Assembly: GCF_037975245.1 (NCBI RefSeq)
Contig: NC_092573.1
Location: 14,838,001 to 14,902,000, forward strand
DNA length: 64,000 bases
From: Apostichopus japonicus
Lineage: Eukaryota > Echinodermata > Holothuroidea > Aspidochirotida > Stichopodidae
Direction of reading: 5' to 3'
Shown: positions 1 to 22,849 of the stretch, piece after piece
How the letters are laid out: each line of letters begins with the position of its first letter
Numbering within the stretch: the stretch's first letter is position 1
Position numbers and translations under genes: made by a program
Notes under the pieces: model-generated
Told to the model about the DNA's origin: nothing
The model's database searches: none
What the model saw: only the letters and a program-made list of their open reading frames with translations

Positions 1-715
1 AGAAGTCTCGTTGGCAACATCAAAAATAGGTCCCTGACGTAACTTATACTAGTTATCTGTTTCTTTCAATCAGTAGAAATAAGAACTATATATAAAGAAA
101 CTATTTTTGAAAGGATAAGTTTGCAAAATGCATGTTACCGGTCTATGGATATACATGTCCATGGTTTCTTTGTTGTAGACATTGTTAGTAGAACGGGTTC
201 ATACATTCTGTAGAGAAAGCTATCCATTGATTAAGTACATTTTAATATGCATTTTGCGTTGTTTGCACCGTTTATAGACCTCTGACTAGATCACATAGTA
301 TTCAAACTTAATCACTTGGGGGGGCATGGGTAGGGGCATGGGGGGACGTGCCCCTAAACTTCAGAGCTTCTTTGGATGACATTTAACACCGTTTGTCGTT
401 AACACAAAATGTAGCACATTATATACTTGTCAGCTTATATCAAGTTTAATAATCATAATTGATGTGGTTTCACCGATTAATACTCGTGTATCATGATGGA
501 CCATGAGCAGACACTCCTAAAGTTGTGGTTAATTCGTATCTATATTATAAGAAGGTATGGCTTGTTGACGGTTCCTACAGCACAAAATCCACAATTTTCG
601 AGCGAAACGGCAGTATGTGAGCCTATGTTGTTACACTTATCTCTACAAAGTGATAGTACACAAATAGTCATAATTCATTAAAAGAAAGGTTCAGAAAAGA
701 GCGAAAAGCTTCACT

Positions 716-721
716 TTTATT
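716..721 (-). terminator. candidate poly(A) signal of the minus-strand nAChR gene
   Basis: AATAAA on the minus strand about 565 bases past the TGA. It is the nearest good hexamer I see outside introns, so it is a plausible but unproven cleavage signal. Confidence 0.35.
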
Positions 722-1285
722 CAGCGGCGCTTTGTAAAGTAAGTAAGATGTATAGAGAGAAAAACCTCTTGCTTAAAAGTTTCAGCATACTTTGGACAAG
801 TTTCGATGTCAATTATGTGCCTCATTCTCTCTCGAGGAATCGCACCTTACCAGGGTTGCCATAATTCCCATAGGACTATCTGTTAAAAGCTGTTAATTAT
901 GCAACAGCAACGTAATTACGTCATGCATCGAAACTGAACTGCTGATTCTCATTTGTTAAATCTTTGCATACAAGTCGGTTTGTCTCGTTATTTAAACAGA
1001 TTTAACGTAAACTGTCTTTAGGGGATTTCGCAGCCTCGAGGTACAACAGGTGATGTTAAATAAACAACATAAATTTAATTTTGATAGAACTATATTATAC
1101 TCTTTTTCATAAAGCTTAATGATTCTCTTTCTCTTACGCGCACCTCTCTCCATCTCCCTTCCTCTTTCTCTCTATAATGAAAGGACTAATTCTCTTTAAA
1201 GTTCATGTGCTACTTTGAAAGTTCTCAACGTATCACACTACTGGTATAGTGAACATGTGACTATGAGAGTCTTGACTATACACGG

Positions 1286-1496
1286 TCATTCCACGAGAGT
1301 ATACGGTTTCTTTTGTCCCAGAATAATGGCGGTGACGATAATGGTGAGAAAGAGAAACAGCCACAGAAGGAGTCGATCAAGAACATGGGCGACATGTTTC
1401 CACTCATTCATTATCTCTTCTTCGTCATCTGCATCTTTGGCTCTCTTGGTCAGGAAGGACAGATTCGTACGGATGCTGCTCAGATTATCTTCGAAC
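1286..1496 (-). CDS. nAChR minus gene, exon 7 (TM4, stop)
   Basis: The acceptor is TTTCCTAG. The 211 nt encode FEDNLSSIRTNLSF, an acidic DADDEEE patch, the pre-M4 helix NEWKHVAHVLDR, a hydrophobic TM4 (LLLWLFLFLTIIVTAIIL) and a short extracellular tail ending TLVE before TGA. Confidence 0.93.
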
Positions 1497-4400
1497 CTAG
1501 GAAATAAAAGGAACAGCAGATTTACGTTAATGATAGACCGAACTTCATTCTTCCGTGGCGTATTATTTATTATTATTATTATATGATTGTCATATCCTGC
1601 ACCAATGCTGTTTATTTTAGGCCAGTATGATTTGTTTCTCTATGGAGGGTATGGTCAACATTTTTAAAGAGGATAGCCAACATTCTCGTCCCAGGGGGTG
1701 TGGGTTGTATATCCCGCTCCCCCCCCCCCCTTTTGTTCAACCCCAGCACATAACAAAAACTAGTTATCAGCGCAACCTTGTCTATAGACATAATTAAAGA
1801 CTACTTTATAACTTAAATAAACCTCGGACTGCACCCATCTCCCATCAAATCCACTTCATTTAATATCCAGAATTTAGGGGTGTGGGTTGTATATCCCGTT
1901 CCCCCCCCCCCCCCTTTTGTTCAACCCCAGCACATAACAAAAACTAGTTATGAGCGCAACCTTGTCTATAGACATAATTAAAGACTACTTTATAACTTAA
2001 ATAAACCTCGGACTGCACCCATCTCCCATCAAATCCACTTCATTTAATATCCAGAATTCGCCTCTTCTTGTTGTGCTATATACTGCTCCATCGACTTAAC
2101 CCAAACGGCAGTGCGATTACAGATAAAGAATATATTTTTAATCTTACTTGTTTTTAAGATTTTGTCTATCAATCAGAGTCGGCAGCGGTTTTAGCGGACT
2201 CAACTTCTTTCCTTCGGATCCATTCGTCATCATCTCGGGTTGGTCGGTGTGATTATTTTCGATAACGTCATCTTCAAATTTCTGCGGTTCCTGTTCAACG
2301 CTATTTTTGGTACCAACATTGTTCAAGCACAAAATCCGGGCCAAATACACCAACGTAATTCTTTTGAGGTACTTAGGTACAGGACCTGTTCCCGGTAACC
2401 GGTAATGTAGCGATAGAATGTAAACCGTTAGGAATATCGATACCGTTACTAGGACAATAGTTGCGGCAAAATATTGACCTACAGATGAAACAGGAAGGAA
2501 AAGAAAGGGAAAAAATCATTCCTTGTAAATTGAAAGCCTTGAATTTAGAGCCATTTTCAGCTTATTAAACTTATATTAATACATTATACAATTACATCAT
2601 ATTTTTAAAAAGAAACCAACATAGCGATAAAATGGGAAATGGCTTTTGTAAAACAACTGTCACGTAGTGACACCACATTCCACACAGTGTGTTCTGTTTC
2701 TCGGAGTAACGGAACGGTATCGGCCCTCAACTTAACGTATATTTGAGGGACGCTAGAAGTACTTTACAGGTTCTGGTTGATTTTTAAACTATCACGGTGT
2801 GGAATATCGTATTCTTCCACTATAGTGGTGGTTTACTTCCCACCACCGGCATATCCATTTTTTACCTCTTTCTTTATTACCATATGTGCGTATAGTTCTA
2901 TGTACTCACCCACTATAGGGACAACCTCTGAAGTGGGAGGCATCGTCTCAGCAGCCAGTAACAGGAACACCACGAGGGCTAGGAGAACCGTGATGCCTAA
3001 CGTTACCTTCTCGCCTGCATCGGCTGGGAGGTAAAATGCTAACACTGTCATCACAGATATAATGATACATGGTCCAATCAAGTTAAACATATAAAATAGA
3101 GGGAGTCTTCTAATGATAACCTTAAACGTCACATCCGGATATGGGGAATCACAACATGCGTAGTACACGATATTGTTCGTTACCGGCATACCGACCAGTT
3201 CCCATTCACCGTTGTTAATGTAGGCCGATATATCGCCAGCAGTGGATCGGTTGGTCAGACTTAGTTCGTCCCCGGAAAGAGCCCAGGAGCCAAATTTAAG
3301 GTTGCAATGCTGCTCGTCAAATGGGAAGTAAGTTACGTCTATTTTGCAAGTGCTCTTGTATATAGCAGGTGCGTTCCAGTAAACGACGCCCTCACTTGTT
3401 ACTGTTGCACTAGTCTGCATCATACCGCTGAAGCCACTGTCTCCGCTGAAATCAAAATGGCGTCATTTTATAATTCAATCAAAACATTAAACAAAAAAAA
3501 TGTATTAATTTGAACAAAAACTCAAAAGTTATATATTACATTTTTTTCTGTCGGCAAATGTGGAAAAAAAAATCTCGTACATTCGTTATTGCGGCCAAGA
3601 GAATTATTCTCATATCCACTTATATATTAAATAATAGAGAAGTCTTAAGAATGTTGTTGCATATGTTAAGGGATACACATTTTTCTTGTTCTACTATCTG
3701 TGCGTCATTTACACGCTTGTGTTACAGTTTGTTCTGGTTGGTTGGAGACGTCACATGATAACTTCTTTTAAATAAAAAGTATGAAAATCAGTGATCCAGG
3801 TTGGTGTGAGAATGGTGGTAGATTCCATGGTGTGAGTAGGATACATTACATAACTTACTTGGTGTAGAGGACTATATCAGGTCTCCATATGCTATCGATG
3901 GGGACGACCATGGAACTAGTGTCACCAAATTCAGCCGGGTCCCAGTGCAGGCTGGCATCTGTCCATTGCTATGAGAAACAATAAACAACATGGCCTTCGT
4001 TATGCATATAATGAATACACACTTCACACTTCATATTAAGCTCGAGTCAAGTGACTCTCCTGACTCGAGTACAGTCTTTTAAATATAATCACTTTATTAT
4101 CTCCACAGGGAGAAGAGATTGATAAATTTAGTGATTCACTCGCTGCAACACTGCTTCCCAACTCAGTTGTACTTATAGATGAGATGAACGTATAGGTGCC
4201 TTCACTGTCTCGTTCAAGGTAAGAAGAAAAATGGCGGGGAGCTAGTCTCGCCAGCTCTCCTAAAAAAACAAAATAGCATAGACCCTAAACGTAAATATTT
4301 CTGCAACGTTTTCATATAGTTAGCACCCAGTAGCGTATGGTTTAGCCCCCCCCCCCCCACCACCCCGCTCAAAAAAATAAAAGTTTCAGGCCCTCCCTCA

Positions 4401-7400
4401 CCCAAAAAATAGAATTTGTTGAGAATATAGGCCATGCCCCCCCCCCAAAGAGCTTTTGGCCCCCTAAAAAAAAAAGATGTTTGGCTACGCCCCTACATGA
4501 GATGTAGCATATATATATATGTTACTTTTTCAAAAGTGCAAAAGAGGCAAAGAGTGCAATGAAAACAATACTTGTTTTATACTTACCAATCGCATCCACA
4601 AATTCAGTGTAATGATTTGGTTCTTCTCATCCTAGAGTACAAACCAAAGAAAACACAAATATTACCCCGATTGACCTCAACTTGACCCCGCGCTCGTCGC
4701 TTGCTTCTTTTAGAAGTGGGAAATCAAAAAACTTGATCTCTTCTCCACCCCAATCGCCTTACATTAAGAATATATAGCCATATGATCGTGGTGGTGTTAA
4801 ATCAAGTGCAGTACCACGAATCGCTTCGAACGGAAATCAATAGGAACGGGCGTATTTTGGGGACCGGTCGCCAAGGATTAGGTAAGGCTCCTAAAGCGAG
4901 GAATTGCGGGACCAAACTAGCGCAATGAGATTCGTTTTCCATATTTGATGATGATACTGAATGTATCACTATTGAACGCAATGTGCTGTGTGCAATGGGA
5001 GTGGGGGTTAGGGTGGGAGGGGATGGCACGGGATTGGTAGGGGATGGGAGGAGGCCCACAAGACCCCGGGGCTTCACCCCTCTTACTCATCTGGCGTTAC
5101 CCCGATGGATGAGCTACAAATAGCCAATATGCTCAGTGTAGGTTATCTCATCCCTACTTATTCAGAAACCCGAACAAAATGTTTCCACTTTAAGATGCAA
5201 ACCTTACTAAGAGTTGATGAAGTGTATAGATAACATGTAAATAGCGTGGTTGTGTTTAAATATCAAAAAAATACCAACAAGGTAACTTAAAGAGCAAACT
5301 AGAATTTTCACATCAATTTGCTATATATCTATATATAAACGTAATAACAATGGTTGATTACCATTGTTTATCATTGATTACAACTTAACAACGAGGACGT
5401 ATTGATTCATACTTTTCAAAGCTGGCCCAGGGAAAATTGCCCTGTTCAGTGCTTTGATTGCATTCATGTAGGACAACTTTACAGACGTTTTTTACGGCAT
5501 CTCGAAGGCGTAAATTCTGCAAAATGTATCATAAATAAAATCATTACTTAATTACCATATCAATAATCTGTTGCAGAGCTGCTCCTAACAAAACAGGAAC
5601 GCTATCTTCAGGGCGGGAGACCGGTCTGACAGCCGTGCTGTAATTCCCAAGCATTGCCTCTAATAAGCGGTACTCATCCGGAGTGCTCTCGGTACCTACA
5701 ATATGTCAAATAATTGTCATGGATTTTTTTTTTAACATTATTCGCAAAACATATCAGTCTGAAAAATAAGGTTTTAAGTATGTGTGGCACGAGACACAAA
5801 TAGACTTTGGAAAATGGAAAATGATATCAAATCTCAGGAAGTCCCCTCTCCCCGCAATCCTGGACTCATTGGACAAATTCCGTTTTGATTTGTTAAAGAG
5901 GAACATAATCTAAGCATTCTGGTGAAATTTGCATTCAATTCCTATGTATACTGTTTTTGAGATATTGACAGTTGAAGTTGCCACCTTTCGTACCAAAAGT
6001 GAACTTGGAGCAAACAGTTTTGACGACGTCATTGTTGTACACTGATAAATAAGGTTTTGTTTTCCTTTAAAATTTACGTATAATATTATACTCCACAATT
6101 GCATGCATCCACAATGTGAATGTACCATAGGTATTGGTATTTTATAAACTTCACATCCCCTTTAGACAAACTAGTAACCCTATCCAATCCAAGGTCAAAT
6201 CAAATAGACTGAAAAATAAAGAAAAAACAAAACATTATTTGTCAGTGTGTAACTACGACATCACACCTGTTTGCTTCAAGTTCACTAGAATACCAGATAA
6301 CTTCAACTGTCAATATCTCAAAAACGGTACATAGGAATTGAATGCAAATTTCACTAGAGTGCCTAGATTATGTTCATCTTTAACATATCAAATCGAACCG
6401 GGCTTTTCTTTTAAGGAGCACCAAAAGTACTCGTGTCCTGTAACTTTTAAAATTTTGTATACATAATGGTGAGTTGGTGACACAAATGGGTGGGGCACAG
6501 TGGTCTGTACTGCCACCTGTGTCCCGGCCTAGCTACGGGCCTGCCGGAAATAAAAATGAAACTGAACCAGTTACGATCCATCTGAATTATACCACGGTCT
6601 TGCAAAACCAGTACAAACCAAATATGTTAGAAAAAGTGAGTCACAGTATTTTGATTTCCAATATGATACCAACTACATAACAGATGTGTTTGCTTTTTTT
6701 TTTCTCAAAAGTTACATTGTGAATGGATTACAACACGCAGGTAGTGTTCTACTAGGAGTAATCAAAATATTGTATCTGCATATATGGCGTTCTTTTGAGG
6801 TGGCTTTAATAGGATATTCTTGTGACAAACAATGTCAAGCTTATATTGAAGAGAAATATTCCGCACTGCTTTAGTGAAAGAACCGTGTCACAATATCTTG
6901 TCCCTAACTCGAGATATGGTTAATTGAATGTATAACCTACTCTGACTGGCTAAACCTTCAACTACTCCCTGCAGGGTGTTGGGTCATGGTAGGGGGTCTC
7001 TGACGTCATCTGGGCAAATGCATTTCAATAGCTTTACTTGTACACCTACAAAATCCTTGTTGATTTATCATTGACATATGATACATATGAATATTTATTT
7101 AGCTGCCAAAGTCCTCTGTACTTAAAATTTCATCGAAATGTATCTTCTTTTGGTAGAAATTTATTTTTCCTCTGTGGATATAATTGTTTGACAAATTATT
7201 AAGAAAAATCTAAACATTTTCAGCTCAATTTCCACTATGACGTCATCCATTCTGCTGTTGCCAGATGCATTTACAAAATATCACAAACAAACAAAAATTA
7301 AAAATTCATATCTTCGCGATACAAAAGGCTTAGACGAGAATGTGGTTTTCGCTTAAAGATTTCGGATAATTTTCAACAATTTTTCAACAATAAACTTCAA

Positions 7401-8391
7401 CCACAAGAAAATATTTTTTAAGATACGGTATATTTTATCAAGGTATTATTCATCAACCAACACACGACATCGTCACAAGGATAGGACACCGCTAAGAATG
7501 AATTTGCTTTGAGCAGTTAGGTTGCAAAAGATAGGTCACATTTGCAGATAAATCAACCAAAAATAGCAATTTATCAATATAACAATCATATATGATTTCC
7601 ACTAACATTGCGTTTATTTGCTCACTGTGAATAGCTTGATAATAACACTCTATAATCATATGTATTTAACTTATATAGGCATGTATCTTCATTTCGGTTC
7701 CAGATTCCCTATTTCCCAAATGGGTTTATAATTTTCCGTGTGTTAGTTTTGTTTATACCTGTACTCATATAACGAAAGAAATATAATTACAATGACAATT
7801 TATGATATAAAACTCTTCTTTAAAGAATCTTCTCTACACTAAGGCGTGGTTCTCTAGTTTTTTTTTTTTTCTTCAAATGTTATCCCACAATCTTCCAGAA
7901 AATCAGCTTAACCTAAGTTCAAATTCCAAGCAAATTTTGCCAAAGCTTCTGAGGATCATGATGGGCTTGTTAATCATATAGAGTTACAAAGTTTTACAGA
8001 TATTAATTTAACCATAATGTACATTGAACTGAAACCACTAAAACCACAAAAGAAAACGTCTTAAAGTTATCTTTTCTTTTATACATGTTTAGCATTTTGT
8101 TTTCTAAGATATTTTCACCGCTTAATTCTATAAGGTAGACTTATTGAGTGAAACAATATCACGGGAAGAAAGATGCAATTATGTAGGATAAATTACAATT
8201 GTTTTTAAATGATAGAAAGTACAATATTTTAAATCTCTGAAAATATTAAACACCTAAAAGTGTAGTTTTATATGTTGATCAGACGGAGATGAAATTGCAG
8301 CTTCCAGACCAAAAACCAACCAAGAAACAAACAAAAACAAAACTCGCTTACCCAAGATTGATAAAGCCAAGACAACGACAAACAACTTCAT
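1286..8391 (-). CDS. nicotinic acetylcholine receptor alpha9/10-like subunit (7 coding exons)
   Basis: Ligand-gated cation channel subunit of the plasma membrane (Cys-loop family). Coding exons join as 8391-8352, 5695-5556, 4631-4587, 3968-3859, 3445-2910, 2478-2148 and 1496-1286. Together they are 1413 nt, giving 470 residues, and every junction has AG/GT and matching phase. Visible in order: signal peptide starting MKLFVVVLALSILG; N-terminal helix; QQIIDMDEKNQ; loop A WRPDIVLYTN; Cys-loop C145-C159; loop B W166; loop C Y207-x-C209-C210-x3-Y214, the alpha-type ligand signature; TM1 about 228-251; M2 about 258-277 with Glu257 before it; TM3 from about 291; cytoplasmic loop about 320-435; TM4 about 442-462. 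The set of aromatic binding residues looks complete, so it could form a homomer or supply the principal face. The alpha9/10 assignment rests on IIDMDE, the GPVPKYLKR stretch after TM3 and the short loop. It lies head to head with the plus-strand receptor gene. Confidence 0.93.
1695..2060. repeat. 182-bp tandem duplication in the last intron of the minus nAChR gene
   Basis: Two near-identical copies begin with GTGTGGGTTGTATATCCCG (at about 1697 and 1879) and end with ATATCCAGAATT. The matching 10-mer TGTGGGTTGT recurs 182 bases apart (1699 and 1881). The copies differ by a few substitutions and by the length of an internal C run, so the duplication is recent. Confidence 0.92.
2148..2478 (-). 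CDS. nAChR minus gene, exon 6 (TM3 and cytoplasmic loop)
   Basis: 331 nt between a CTGTAG acceptor and a GTAAGA donor. TM3 reads QYFAATIVLVTVSIFL. It is followed by the GPVPKYLKRITLVYLARIL amphipathic stretch and an acidic, Pro/Asn-rich cytoplasmic loop ending LIDRQNLKN. It leaves two bases of a Lys codon for exon 7. Confidence 0.92.
2910..3445 (-). CDS. nAChR minus gene, exon 5 (Cys-loop to M2)
   Basis: The acceptor is ATTTCAG and the donor GTGAGT, 536 nt apart. The exon holds the Cys-loop with its FPFDEQ core, loop B GSWAL, loop C YYACCDSPYPDV, TM1, and M2 with GEKVTLGITVLL. Potential glycosylation at NRS. It has the same length as the equivalent exon of the plus-strand paralogue. Confidence 0.96.
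3859..3968 (-). CDS. nAChR minus gene, exon 4 (110 nt)
   Basis: Exactly 110 nt, the standard length of nicotinic receptor exon 4. It encodes QWTDASLHWDP, then loop A WRPDIVLYT, and ends two bases into an Asn codon at a GTAAGT donor. Confidence 0.93.
4041..4069. repeat. short inverted repeat with AP-1-like halves
   Basis: CTCGAGTCA and TGACTCGAG form a perfect 9-bp stem around an 11-base loop that holds a further TGACTC. It sits in intron 3 of the minus nAChR gene. The TGACTC/GAGTCA units resemble AP-1 half sites; function is unknown. Confidence 0.4.
4325..4497. mobile_element. probable remnant of a DNA-transposon end (C-rich, AGTAGCGTA ... GGCTACGCC)
   Basis: C-run-rich segment bounded by CAGTAGCGTATGG and GGCTACGCCCCTA. 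This is the general style of the hAT-type element at 24636-25633. I found no clear target duplication, so the boundaries and class are uncertain. Confidence 0.3.
4587..4631 (-). CDS. nAChR minus gene, exon 3 (45 nt)
   Basis: Exactly 45 nt encode DEKNQIITLNLWMRL between a TCTAG acceptor and a GTAAGT donor. The length and content match the classic 45-nt exon 3 of nicotinic receptor genes. It carries the loop D tryptophan. Confidence 0.92.
5556..5695 (-). CDS. nAChR minus gene, exon 2 (N-terminal helix)
   Basis: The acceptor is TTGTAG and the donor ATG/GTAATT. The 140 nt encode TESTPDEYRLLEAML, then the NYSTAVRPV segment typical of the ligand-binding domain's first helix and loop, ending LQQIIDM. 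NYS is a potential N-glycosylation site. Confidence 0.9.
5877..6405. repeat. imperfect inverted repeat (foldback element) in intron 1 of the minus nAChR gene
   Basis: The stretch from about 5885 to 6065 recurs as reverse complement from about 6400 down to 6215. Shared blocks include GTGAAATTTGCATTCAATTC and TTTTTGAGATATTGACAGTT. The arms are roughly 180 bases at about 80-85% identity by eye, separated by about 150 bases. This is the form of a foldback DNA transposon or long-TIR MITE. Confidence 0.75.
8352..8391 (-). CDS. nAChR minus gene, exon 1 (signal peptide)
   Basis: Forty nucleotides encode a start Met, Lys and a hydrophobic run ending LALSILG. The exon stops one base into a Gly codon at a GTAAGC donor. 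Its phase fits exon 2. The ATG is preceded by ATCAAG, so A sits at -3. The exon was found by phase and by the signal-peptide character, because it is far too short to stand out as an open frame. Confidence 0.82.
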
Positions 8392-11015
8392 CTTGATGAT
8401 AACGATGGATTTCTTTCCTGATTTTCTTTACTGCAACTACTCCAGTGTAATAGTAGTCCTCAGTGTTGGTTTTATTCACAATCCAATATATTCACCGCTT
8501 TCAAAGTTTGTAAAAACACTTGCGTATTTTGATTTCAGTTTCCCCCTTCATCAACCAACAGGAAGATCTTTCTGGTTGTTATGGAAAAAAAGAAAACTTA
8601 TCTTGATATGACTAATTTCACGACTTCCAAGAGTTGTCAATAGCAATTGCAACTTTTCTTGGTTAAAAATGAGAACAGAATTTTGCACCCCCTTTTTCTT
8701 ACTTGGGCTTTCACTCTTGATAACAAATTGACATCTTAAATAATGGAACTCCACCAGCAGAAGGGCTAACGAAATGACGCAAATGTATTAACGAAGGACC
8801 TCTTGACTATTCGCTATGCGTTACTTAGTCAATCAATGAAAGCTGGAGAGGTCGGTTTCTGCATCCATTGTACCTTTCCTTAGCGTCTGGCAAATCCTCT
8901 TTCATTCTTTGGAAATCGATGGTTGCCTTCTGTTCACTAGTAATTAGGGCTTTATTCATTACCAGGCAGTCAGTCGGTGTGCATTGTGTTAGACTTACAC
9001 GAGGGGGGGGGGGGGGGCATATGGGTTGATATATACTCTATCATATTTTAGGTGTGTCTGAGTGAGTGGATAATACCCGTAATCGATCGTGTAAGTATGT
9101 TAGTGCAATAGGGGTTGAATACAAGAAAAAAGAATGTAACTAAATAGCATGAGATGTTTGTGTAAACGGCTTTTGTCACAAGAACGTTATTTGAAATAGA
9201 TAGAAGACAATTGAATGCAAGTACTAGTTGAATAAATCAATAATGCTACATATCTTTGATATGTAACTTGATGTTATGTCTACCCTTCACATTTAGTTAT
9301 AGTAGTTCATCTGTCGAGAATGATATTATTTATGTAAACGAAATCAATGATGAACTTTCCTATATTGGCTAGTTATGTTGTGTCGTCTCAACTTCTGTTG
9401 ATTCTACTTGTGATTGGTATGTGTGGCAAGGGACCCTGTCTGATCAAATGGAACAAAAAGTAATGGTTAAATTGACTTTGAAACGTTCTCTGTTGATGAT
9501 TAATTTAAAATAAACTGGGTGTTTTTTATGTGTTAAAACATATACGGCGCTCTCAATACACCATGATATACATGGTTGAGAATAACCGCTATACGGAACC
9601 ATGTAGTTAATTTGTTTATTGTATTTTAGATCCTCCTGCAAGCAGAAACTCACGAATAAGCAATCAATGGCTTATCAAAGCCGAAAGCTGACCGAAGTCA
9701 GTCTCTAAGATTCATATTTAACGTCCATGATAATGAATTGTCAATTGTCAACAACTCTGTAACTGGACGACATACATTAATCTTGGAGTGACTCGAACTC
9801 GGGACCTTATGATTAAAAGGCACTGGCGTTAACCACTGAGCTAACACTCCTTTTGTATAGTTAGTTGCGTGATATGGGACTAAGGCAGTAGAATTCAGCA
9901 CAGCTTAACAAGGAATGATTGGTTTTTCAAATATTCCTTCCCTTGTGGTTAATTTTGTTGCGTAGATAGGTACGGATTCCTTGAAACTCGATGTAAAGAA
10001 CGGGACTCGCCACGATACCGAAAGCGTTCTTACGGCGTTACTATCACGTGTTCCCTTTAATCCAATCAGAGTAACCTTACCCCCACGTTATGTACCTATA
10101 TTAACCAATCACAAATGTTTAGAAATAAAAGTATTTTTGGTTTGGAAACCATCAAAAATGGAAGTCATGAATGAACAAGTAACTTTGCGCTTGTCTTAAA
10201 TATTCATTTTATAATACTTAAATATTAAATTTAACTTCACTTAATACAAACATGATCTGAACCATATACTCAATGTGAAACATTTAGCTCCCATAGTCTA
10301 TAAAATAAAGATAATCTTAATATATTTTACTTAAATTTACTTGTCTCTTTTTGTTAATTTCTGGAATTGAAATAAATCGACATTGATTTCATACCGACTG
10401 TGTTGTTAATGACAGGTCCATTAAGAACATAGTCATCAGTCAAATTTGCATAAATACTAGAATCAATGAAAATATGTAATCTTATATACAAATTCGGTGT
10501 ACTTCTTCTACAAAATTACCAAGAAAATTACAAATGATATTAATAACTTAATAACTCAAATTTTATAAAAAGTATCTAACTGAAGTTAGGCTCATTGTCT
10601 AAACCATTATTATATATATTGTTATGCAAATTTCTACTGCATATCCATCAGTCTTTGATATAACTCCTCGGGTGATCAGCGCCATGGACCATGAGACATT
10701 CCTTTCACGTGTTAATGTTAATTATCTACACCAGCTTATGCTATTCATAACTTCTCTCAATCTTTTCATTCCATGATTAACCAGGGTCATCATCTAGTGT
10801 TTTAGTAATTATTAACTTACGTAAACATTTCGTGAAACTATCGATGTACCAGGTCGATTTGTTTTGTTCAATTTGCTTCGATGAGTTAAATGGCTTTACA
10901 GTCGATTTTTGATTCGGGGTGGAAGAGAGACCTTTTTAAAAATCTTTACGCACCATCTGGTGAGTTCTTAATTTTTTTTTCCAGTTGGCGTTCCATGGAT
11001 AATTAAATCTTGAAA
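8392..11015. promoter_or_regulatory. shared intergenic region between the divergent nAChR genes
   Basis: The two start codons face apart across about 2.6 kb with no coding sequence between. The region should contain both promoters, possibly shared elements. Visible inside: a run of 15 G at 9003-9017 and a SINE at 9625-9850. I cannot place TATA boxes or start sites with confidence. Confidence 0.45.
9625..9850 (-). mobile_element. tRNA-derived SINE, family A, copy 1
   Basis: Minus-strand head GGAGTGTTAGCTCAGTGG contains a good Pol III box A (TAGCTCAGTGG), with a box B-like GTTCGAGTCAC about 35 bases on. It is followed by a body shared with 18881-19108 and ending GATCTAAAATA. The copies are highly similar over about 225 bases. 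Confidence 0.85.
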
Positions 11016-11108
11016 ATGCGCAACCTTTCCAATACCACCAACCCAGCAGGACCAAAGTTTAGTTTCGTTCCAGTGAGGAAAGATTTTATTTGGGAGAAAA
11101 GGTGGAAA

Positions 11109-22531
<11,423 letters not shown>

Positions 22532-22839
22532 AAATGAATATTCATGATCTTTTTCTTGAGTAGTTTAAGGGAATCCATATAAGTGATCCTTATAGTCTTA
22601 GGATCATTTATGGATGGATTTCAAACCCGAAGCTCTCACATGTAGAATTTAATTAGGCCTATATATATATGCTGTCAGTTTAAACAGTTGGTTGTGTTTT
22701 TCTTTTCATATTTTTAAGGTAGACTGTGAACAGTGTAGACACCGAAGTCAATGAAATCATTAGGTCACGTGAAAAGCTTCAACCAATCAGATTCTGGATT
22801 TTGCAAAATCCCATCTCAATACAGAAAATTGAACATTGG

Positions 22840-22845
22840 AATAAA
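22840..22845 (+). terminator. candidate poly(A) signal of the plus-strand nAChR gene
   Basis: AATAAA about 310 bases past the TGA of the plus-strand receptor gene. Reasonable distance for a 3' UTR; no transcript evidence. Confidence 0.35.
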
Positions 22846-22849
22846 CAAA

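Noticed and set aside
2777-3034. Plus-strand frames inside the nAChR exons (also 3307-3513, 19419-19715, 19712-19921)
   Set aside because: Antisense or alternate-frame shadows of the receptor exons.
4802-5077. 91-codon minus-strand frame
   Set aside because: Lies in intron 2 of the minus nAChR gene, with proline-rich low-complexity content.
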